This document shows positions 15,029 to 20,054 of a stretch of 20,054 bases of DNA, one piece after another. Within the stretch, counting starts at the first letter, position 1, and each line of letters opens with the position of its first letter. The position numbers and the translations under genes are program-made. Source of the stretch: JAAZFE01 sp034005635 (lineage in GTDB: Bacteria; Verrucomicrobiota; Kiritimatiellia; CAIQIC01; Lenti-01); the NCBI GenBank assembly GCA_034005635.1, contig JAVEUJ010000033.1:1-20054 (forward strand). Direction: 5' to 3'. The notes beneath the pieces are model-generated. The model made no database searches. It had not been told where the DNA came from and worked only from the letters and a program-made list of their open reading frames with translations.

Positions 15029-15227
15029 GCGGCAGCGCTACAATAGCGCGGTGCAAGATTACAACACGACTATCCGCCGGATGCCCACGGCCCTAGTGGC
15101 GCGGCTTTCGAACTTCACGCCACGCTCGTCCTTCGAGGCCGACAAATACGCAGCAACGGCCCCCGCAGTGCAGTGTAAACTTGGCGGGCTCCTGAACTGC
15201 AGATACGCCTTTTTTAGCGGCTGGTAA
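14982..15227 (+). pseudogene. lemA: C-terminal remnant of LemA
   Basis: From 14982 the frame reads RAQDELAGTENRINVERQRY, then NSAVQDYNTTIRRMPT, LVARLSNFTPRSSFEAD and AAATAPAVQ-like residues. This is the conserved last third of LemA, a small membrane-anchored helical protein often encoded beside TPM proteins. The N-terminal anchor and first helices are absent. The usual ending, near 'AP-x-V-x-F stop', is damaged. The frame reads AVQC around 15174 and continues about 17 more codons to 15227, while a TAA in another frame sits at 15176-15178. No start codon or ribosome binding site fits (only TTG at 14976). It is fused in DNA, but out of frame, to the truncated TPM gene. It is a decayed fragment. 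Confidence 0.8.
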
Positions 15228-15257
15228 CAGTTTGAGGATGCCAAGCGCACCAGTATT

Positions 15258-15266
15258 TGCTACATA
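15258..15266 (+). promoter_or_regulatory. Possible extended -10 promoter of the YihY-type gene
   Basis: TTGCTACAT at 15258-15266 fits a TG-N-TAnnnT extended -10 box, about 70 bases before the ATG at 15337. No -35 at the right distance is evident. It resembles the GCTA-starting -10 boxes predicted for leuS and rnd in this window. Confidence 0.3.
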
Positions 15267-15336
15267 ACGATGGTGAAAGCAACCCAGTGCGGCGATAGTG
15301 ATGGCGGCGGTGCTCCGGGCGGGAAAGGCAGTTGAA

Positions 15337-16689
15337 ATGAATCTACGCGAACGATTTGAAAAGGTTCAGGCGTTTATCATGCGCGATGTGTGGAACCTGC
15401 CGGGCAGTGAAAAAGGCAGCATGGGCTTTGTGGCCCGTTTGATACGGGTGGGGCATCTCTTGTTCCGCGGGTATATGGACGATGATTTGACCATCCATGC
15501 CTCGTCGCTGACCTTCGTGACCCTGACCTCGCTGGTGCCGATTCTGGCGGTGGGATTTGCGCTGGTGCGTGGACTGGGGATGGGGGAAGACCAGTTGGCC
15601 AAAATTTCTCAGGTGGAATGGATTTCAGAAATGCCTGAGCAGTTTCAGGTGTTCGTGCAGCAGATTCTGAAGATCGTCAACGAAACGAACTTTTCAGCGC
15701 TGGGGTGGATCGGGTTGGCCTTTTTCGTACTGACGGCGGTGCTGGTGTTGGCAAACGTGGAGAAGAGTTTCAACCGGGTCTGGGGGGTGGATAAGAACCG
15801 AAGTCTGCTGCGGCAGATCACCAACTACACCAGCGTGCTGGTGCTGGTGCCACTGTTGATCGGCGTGGCCGGCGGATTAAAAGCCCAACTCGCCTTCAGT
15901 CGGCAATTTCCTGAGTTCCTGGGTTTTGATCCCAATGCGTGGGTGCAGAATCTCGCCTCGTTCGGGATCATGTGGCTGGCCATATTCTTTCTCTATATCT
16001 TTGTGCCCAATACCCAAGTTCGGCCAAGGTCTGCCCTCGTCAGCAGCTTAATCACGACAGTGGTATTCCTGGGCTGGATGCGAGTGTTTGCAGTGATGCA
16101 GACCGGGGTGGCGCGCTACAACCTTATTTACGGCGCCTTCGCGGCCGTGCCCGTGTTTCTCTTCTGGATGTATGTGACGTGGGTGATCCTGCTGTTGGGC
16201 GCGGAATTTACGTTTGCGCTGCAAAATTCCGACACCTTCCAATTGGAAGCTGCGGCGGATTCGGCCAGTATGCGCTCTCGAATTCTGGTGACCCTGCTGG
16301 TGTTGCGTCGCGCGGGGCAGGTCATGGAGAGCGGTCAGGGCGTATTTGATGTGTCGCTGTTTGCCCGCGAGAACCGGGCGCCCATCCGCCTGATTAATGC
16401 CGTGGTGGGCTTGCTGGTGCGCCGCGAGTATTTGGTGTCAGTGGCCGATGGCAAGTCGAACTATGTGCTGATGCGTGCCCCTGACTCCATCCGGATTCAA
16501 GCGTTGGTGACAGAACTAATGCGCGAAGGCGGGGGGCATCCGGAGGTGGATGTAAACCTCATGCTGGACGAGTCACTCAAAGAGACCATGGCCCAGCTCG
16601 AGTCCGGCCTGGTACAGGGATTTGGCGACCAGACCCTGGCCGACATGGTGGCGGCGGCCCCGGCCCCGGCCCCCCAACCGGAATCCTGA
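15337..16689 (+). CDS. YihY/BrkB-family (UPF0761) integral membrane protein (450 aa)
   Basis: Inner-membrane protein of the YihY/virulence factor BrkB family; the molecular function of this family is not firmly established. About six transmembrane helices are visible: 56-78, 120-142, 165-185, 205-224, 235-256 and 265-292. Family signatures include LTIHASSLTFVTLTSLVPIL (51-70), NVEKSFNRVWGV (140-151), ARYNLIYGAFAAVPVFLFWM (259-278) and WVILLLGAEFTFALQN (282-297). Residues 310-400 form a soluble C-terminal region resembling a winged-helix domain, as in longer family members. A Pro/Ala tail ends the protein. The start at 15337 has GGGAAAGG at 15321-15328; an upstream GTG at 15298 is in frame but lacks support. 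The helicase gene begins six bases after the stop, suggesting an operon. Confidence 0.88.
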   Translation: MNLRERFEKVQAFIMRDVWNLPGSEKGSMGFVARLIRVGHLLFRGYMDDDLTIHASSLTFVTLTSLVPILAVGFALVRGLGMGEDQLAKISQVEWISEMPEQFQVFVQQILKIVNETNFSALGWIGLAFFVLTAVLVLANVEKSFNRVWGVDKNRSLLRQITNYTSVLVLVPLLIGVAGGLKAQLAFSRQFPEFLGFDPNAWVQNLASFGIMWLAIFFLYIFVPNTQVRPRSALVSSLITTVVFLGWMRVFAVMQTGVARYNLIYGAFAAVPVFLFWMYVTWVILLLGAEFTFALQNSDTFQLEAAADSASMRSRILVTLLVLRRAGQVMESGQGVFDVSLFARENRAPIRLINAVVGLLVRREYLVSVADGKSNYVLMRAPDSIRIQALVTELMREGGGHPEVDVNLMLDESLKETMAQLESGLVQGFGDQTLADMVAAAPAPAPQPES

Positions 16690-16695
16690 TTACCG

Positions 16696-18672
16696 ATGGC
16701 CTTTGATCCCACCCACCTGAACAAGCAGCAACTGCGCGCTGTAATGGCGCCTGACGGCCCAGTCTTGGTGATTGCTGCAGCGGGCACCGGTAAAACACGT
16801 ACGCTGACGCATCGAGTGGCGTGGCTGGTGCTGGAGCGTGGGATCTCCCCGCGTAATATCCTGCTGCTGACCTTCACCAACCGTGCGGCGCGGGAAATGC
16901 TGGAGCGGGCCGCTCATCTGGTTGGCGGGGATGTCGGTGGTCTCTGGGGCGGGACCTTCCACCATGCGGCCAACCGCATGCTGCGCCGCCATGCCCCCCT
17001 GCTGGGCTACGGCAGGGATTATACCATTCTCGATGATGACGACTCCCTGCGGCTGATTAAGCAGTGCATTGCCGAGTTGGGGTTGAAGGACAAGACCTTC
17101 CCCAAGCCCCGGGTGCTCTCCAGCGCGTATGGGCTGGCAGCCAACCGCGGCGCCAACATTGAGGAAACCGTCCGGGAGCATTTTGGAGCGCACAGCGTCG
17201 ACCTTGACGGTGTGCTAAAGGTCCATACCCGCTATGAGGAGCGCAAGCGCGGGCTCAATGCAATGGATTTTGATGATCTACTAGTTAATGGCTTGCGCCT
17301 GCTGCAGGAACACCAGCCGGTGGCACAAGCCTATCGTGAGCAGATGCAGCATGTGCTGGTGGACGAGTATCAGGATACCAACAAACTGCAATCAGACTTT
17401 GTGGATCAACTTGCGGCACAGCATGGCAACCTGATGGTGGTGGGCGACGATTTCCAGAGCATCTATTCTTGGCGGGGGGCGGATGTGAAGAACATCCTGT
17501 CGTTCGAGAAGCGCCATCCGGGGACGCTAGTGATCAAACTGGAGGAAAACTATCGCAGCACGCCGGGTATTCTCGAGGTTGCCAATCAGGTCATCGCGGG
17601 GAATCCTGAGCAATATCAGAAAGTGCTGCGGGCCACACGTCCGGCCGAGGTCAAGCCGGTTTTAGCGCGGCTTGCCGATGGCGGTCACCAGGCGCGCTAT
17701 GTGATCGAAAAAGTTCGCCGCCTAGTTGAATCCGGGGCGGTGACTCCGCGCGAGATCGCCGTGCTATACCGATCGCACTACCAAGCTCTGGAACTGCAAT
17801 TGGAGTTGGCGCGCTCCCAGATGAACTACGTACTCATGAGCGGCGTGCGTTTCTTCGAGCAGGCGCACATTAAGGATGTCTGCTCACTGCCGCGTTTGGC
17901 CGCCAACCCGGCGGATAGCCTGGCCTTTGCGCGACTGGTCGAACTATTCCCCCGGGTGGGCCCCAAGACCGCGCAATCCCTATGGACGGCGCTGGGTGAG
18001 CACTTTAATCTGCGTGACACGGCCAAGCAGCAAAAAATTAGCGAGCTATTGCCCAAGGACGCCCAGCCGTTGTGGGCGACGATCATGGCAAGCCTATTCC
18101 CTCCGGACGAGGCTGATGGCGCGGTATTGGAGCGTCCTGATGAGTTGATTTTCCGCTTTAATCGCAGCTTCTACGAGGACTGGGCCAACAACACGTTTGA
18201 CAATGCCCGCAACCGCCTGGAGGACATTGAAGAATTGGTCCGGTTTTCGGCCAAGTATGCGAACACGGCCGAATTTCTGAGTGAGATGGCCTTATTGACC
18301 AATATGGATGCCGAGCAAGACCGCCACGCGGGCAAGGCGTCGGATTCGATCCGTTTGACGACCGTGCACCAAGCCAAGGGCTTGGAGTGGAAGGCCGTAT
18401 TCGTCATTTGGCTGGCCGACGGCATGTTCCCGGCGACGCGTTCGCTGGAAGAGGCAGTTGGCGATGCCGAAGAGCGGCGGTTATTTTATGTGGCGGTCAC
18501 CCGCGCCAAGGACTACCTGTGGCTGTGCGTGCCACGGATGCGCAAGGTTCGCGACGGCGGTATCCAGGTCTGTATGCCGTCGCGATTTATCGATGAAATT
18601 GATAGCAACTTACTGCAATCGGAAAGTCCCGGCGGATTCAGTCACACTCCCTCCTGGGCGAAGCGCTGGTAG
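16696..18672 (+). CDS. UvrD/Rep/PcrA-family superfamily 1A DNA helicase (658 aa)
   Basis: ATP-driven 3'-5' DNA helicase of the UvrD/Rep family, with likely roles in repair or removal of obstacles at forks. Motifs in order: Q-motif LNKQQLRAV (8-16); Walker A AAGTGKT (28-34); TFTNRAAREM; Walker B DEYQDT (223-228); QSIYSWRGAD; EENYRS (283-288); TVHQAKGLEWKAVFV; and EERRLFYVAVTRAKDYL. All 1A/1B/2A/2B parts appear complete. The protein ends shortly after the last motif and lacks the Tudor-like tail of PcrA/UvrD, which makes it more Rep-like in build. The gene starts six bases after the YihY gene with no strong ribosome binding site, so coupling is likely. Whether it is the only UvrD paralogue in the genome cannot be judged here. 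Confidence 0.92.
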   Translation: MAFDPTHLNKQQLRAVMAPDGPVLVIAAAGTGKTRTLTHRVAWLVLERGISPRNILLLTFTNRAAREMLERAAHLVGGDVGGLWGGTFHHAANRMLRRHAPLLGYGRDYTILDDDDSLRLIKQCIAELGLKDKTFPKPRVLSSAYGLAANRGANIEETVREHFGAHSVDLDGVLKVHTRYEERKRGLNAMDFDDLLVNGLRLLQEHQPVAQAYREQMQHVLVDEYQDTNKLQSDFVDQLAAQHGNLMVVGDDFQSIYSWRGADVKNILSFEKRHPGTLVIKLEENYRSTPGILEVANQVIAGNPEQYQKVLRATRPAEVKPVLARLADGGHQARYVIEKVRRLVESGAVTPREIAVLYRSHYQALELQLELARSQMNYVLMSGVRFFEQAHIKDVCSLPRLAANPADSLAFARLVELFPRVGPKTAQSLWTALGEHFNLRDTAKQQKISELLPKDAQPLWATIMASLFPPDEADGAVLERPDELIFRFNRSFYEDWANNTFDNARNRLEDIEELVRFSAKYANTAEFLSEMALLTNMDAEQDRHAGKASDSIRLTTVHQAKGLEWKAVFVIWLADGMFPATRSLEEAVGDAEERRLFYVAVTRAKDYLWLCVPRMRKVRDGGIQVCMPSRFIDEIDSNLLQSESPGGFSHTPSWAKRW

Positions 18673-18674
18673 TG

Positions 18675-18709
18675 GTGCGCGGGGGGGACAGTTGGCAGAC
18701 CCTGCGCAC
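18675..18709 (+). terminator. Hairpin between the helicase and barrel genes
   Basis: GTGCGC (18675-18680) and GCGCAC (18704-18709) are exact complements. The adjoining GGG and CCT lengthen the stem to about nine pairs, counting one G-T. It lies just after the helicase stop and five bases before the GAGGAGA of the next gene. No T-tract follows. It could be an RNA-processing or attenuator structure, or the last stem of the helicase mRNA. Confidence 0.3.
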
Positions 18710-18727
18710 GCCAGAGGAGACGAGTAA

Positions 18728-19768
18728 ATGAAGAGATTTGGGATTCAAGTGGGTGGCGTGTGGCTGGGTCTGTGTCTGGCGGTGTTTGCCGATGGACCTG
18801 GGGTAGAGTGGGGGGGAATCCTGGCTACGGGACGAACCCAAAACATTCGCTTTCAAGTCGGCGCAGTCCTTGAATTTGAAGGGGGGGTGACCGAAACCAC
18901 ACGGCGCTTTTACGATGTAACTGGTCGGGTGGAAAGTCAGGCTCTGGCTGAAAGCTACGGCACCAGCGATTTTGATTTGAAAGGCCCATTTGGGGCGATT
19001 GGGTTCTCCCTAGACATGGCGTGGAAGTTCGTGCGGTTTCAAATCGATACGATGTTTTTGGCTCCCTCGGTTTCCACCACTGCCAAGCGTGACTACTATC
19101 TCAGCATCGGCGACGACATCACGTATCAAGGCATAGGATACGACCACCTGATGATACCGGCCGGTTCGCGGCTTTCTGCCGACGTCTTCGCCAATGTGTC
19201 TGAATTAGTTTTCGCCTTTGTACCGATTGGATTTCAGTTTGGCGAATCGGTGGTGGTGAATCCTTCGCTGAACTTTGGGGTGCTGCTGTTTGGCGGGCGC
19301 TATGAGATTGATGCCGGCCTCGCAACTGGCGTCACGCAATATCAGAATCCGCCGGAGGATTTTGTCGTCGGCGGCAAAGCGAGCGGGTTGATTGGCATGG
19401 GGGCCCCCGAATGGGGCCCAGGCGTGGAAATACGCATTGGCAAGCCCGGCGAGTTGAACGTGGCGCTGGACCTGCGCTACCTGTTTCTGACGTATCACGG
19501 GAGTACCGCATTTTTCACCACCGCCAATCATCGCGACAAGGATCTGGATTTTAATCACCAGAATTTACGCCTGAGCGGGCAGGTGGAAATTCCCATGCGC
19601 CACATGGCCTGGACCTTGGGGATACAAGCACAATTTGTCGACTCCGATGGGTTGATTTCTTCTTCGGCCCGCGATCCCGATGTGGTACGGGCCCGGCGCG
19701 AGCGGTTCGACAAGGAATTCAATTTTAAGATGCATGCCGTGTATGCCACGCTTGGCCTGTCATTCTGA
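18728..19768 (+). CDS. Predicted outer-membrane beta-barrel protein of unknown function (346 aa)
   Basis: No named family recognised. A signal peptide is present: MKRFG, hydrophobic core, cleavage predicted after VFA at residue 21. The mature part is a series of amphipathic strands with alternating hydrophobic residues and aromatic girdles, for example FGAIGFSLDMAWKFVRFQID, ELVFAFVPIGFQFG, PSLNFGVLLFGGRYEI, LNVALDLRYLFLTYHG and LRLSGQVEIPMRHMAWTLGI. It ends in YATLGLSF, with the C-terminal phenylalanine recognised by the BAM complex. About 10-14 strands are plausible. The start is fixed by GAGGAGA at 18714-18720. The last strand pattern suggests a complete protein. Specific cargo or ligand cannot be inferred, and no partner gene is adjacent apart from the helicase upstream. 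Confidence 0.75.
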   Translation: MKRFGIQVGGVWLGLCLAVFADGPGVEWGGILATGRTQNIRFQVGAVLEFEGGVTETTRRFYDVTGRVESQALAESYGTSDFDLKGPFGAIGFSLDMAWKFVRFQIDTMFLAPSVSTTAKRDYYLSIGDDITYQGIGYDHLMIPAGSRLSADVFANVSELVFAFVPIGFQFGESVVVNPSLNFGVLLFGGRYEIDAGLATGVTQYQNPPEDFVVGGKASGLIGMGAPEWGPGVEIRIGKPGELNVALDLRYLFLTYHGSTAFFTTANHRDKDLDFNHQNLRLSGQVEIPMRHMAWTLGIQAQFVDSDGLISSSARDPDVVRARRERFDKEFNFKMHAVYATLGLSF

Positions 19769-19912
19769 TGAGCCGTGGCATCTGTCTGCCTGGCGGTAGG
19801 CACTACTGTGGAACAGCCGCGCGCAACAAAGCTACACGCTGCGGAGGCGGGGGGTGGAGTAGCGTGGACCTCAGGGCCGTGTAACGGGGTATACCGTGTG
19901 CTCAGCTGCAGG

Positions 19913-19937
19913 ACTATACATATTGCAATAACTATAC
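19913..19937. repeat. Second copy of the ACTATACAT element
   Basis: ACTATACATATTGCAATA (19913-19930) matches 12812-12829 at 15 of 18 positions, and all three differences are transitions. The core TATTGCAATA is a perfect 10-base palindrome. A further ACTATAC follows at 19931-19937 as a direct repeat. In the first copy this position holds the inverted arm. GGTATACC at 19888-19895 also echoes the GGTATA/TATACC stem near the first copy. Confidence 0.45.
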
Positions 19938-19944
19938 TAAGCGG

Positions 19945-19988
19945 TTTTTCCACCCTGTGGTCCCGCATGCGCGGGATCTTCCATAGAT
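19945..19988. repeat. TTCCA-type palindrome cluster, second locus
   Basis: TTTTTCCAC (19945-19953), loop CCT, GTGG (19957-19960) is a shortened version of the hairpin at 4137-4155. TCCCGC (19961-19966), loop ATGC, GCGGGA (19971-19976) follows. Then ATCTTCCATAGAT (19976-19988) repeats 13 bases found at 4189-4201. The order resembles the cluster after the DinG-type gene. Confidence 0.55.
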
Positions 19989-20005
19989 AGGATGAGAAGG
20001 CAAAA

Positions 20006-20054
20006 AGGAGGATCGGCTTTCCTTCGGATGTGGAGATACTTCTATCTCGCAACA
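20006..20054 (+). other. Possible start of a next gene or structured 3' end
   Basis: AGGAGG at 20006-20011 is a strong Shine-Dalgarno match, but no start codon follows at the usual 5-10 bases. ATG at 20028 is open to the window edge (MWRYFYLAT) but 16 bases away. GAGATA (20033-20038), loop CTTC, TATCTC (20043-20048) forms a perfect six-base hairpin over that frame. The window ends too soon to decide. Confidence 0.2.

Noticed and set aside
19555..20052. 165-residue minus-strand open frame at the window end
   Set aside because: It overlaps the barrel gene for over 200 bases and crosses the palindrome-rich spacer. Its composition is unlike a real protein, and no ribosome binding site supports it.

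Overview
This 20 kb window reads as ordinary bacterial chromosome, GC-rich and densely coded. It has Shine-Dalgarno starts, a lipoprotein and a predicted outer-membrane barrel, so the cell is probably diderm. I see no phage, transposase, CRISPR, tRNA or rRNA. The gene set (EttA, RNase D, LeuRS, YihY-type membrane protein), the intergenic TTCCA/TGGAA palindromes and the promoter style fit the Verrucomicrobiota/Kiritimatiellota (PVC) area. That placement is a low-to-moderate confidence inference; a marker-gene phylogeny would settle it.

Layout. 1-2052: a Nudix hydrolase with its own promoter and a palindrome, a 300-base gap, then a parvulin-type lipoprotein foldase. 2112-4121: a DinG-type iron-sulfur helicase. 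4122-4365: a palindrome-rich spacer ending in the leuS promoter. 4366-11238: a tight co-directional run of leuS, an inner-membrane-anchored OmpA-domain protein, ettA (ribosome-associated ABC-F ATPase), and a secreted protein that looks like a peptidase-MA fold without its zinc motif. 11274-12260 (minus): a membrane-anchored alpha/beta hydrolase. 12261-12899: the largest non-coding stretch, with two related AT-rich palindromes, a cluster of GC-rich hairpins and a 26-base inverted repeat. 12900-13250 (minus): a small cupin, divergent from rnd (13416-14549). 14621-15227: a broken locus where the N-terminal part of a TPM/YgcG-type protein runs directly into the C-terminal part of LemA in another frame. 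15337-18672: a YihY/BrkB membrane protein and a UvrD/Rep-family helicase. 18728-19768: a predicted outer-membrane beta-barrel. 19769-20054: a second palindrome-bearing spacer that shares elements with both earlier spacers.

Functionally, leuS and ettA tie one transcription unit to translation. DinG, UvrD-like and RNase D are nucleic-acid maintenance enzymes. The parvulin lipoprotein, OmpA-domain protein, YihY protein and beta-barrel are envelope proteins. I found no convincing new multi-gene system. The most interesting signals are the TPM-LemA chimeric junction, the degenerate protease-like secreted protein in the leuS-ettA unit, and a family of short intergenic palindromes, including a pair 7 kb apart with what looks like a compensatory base-pair change.
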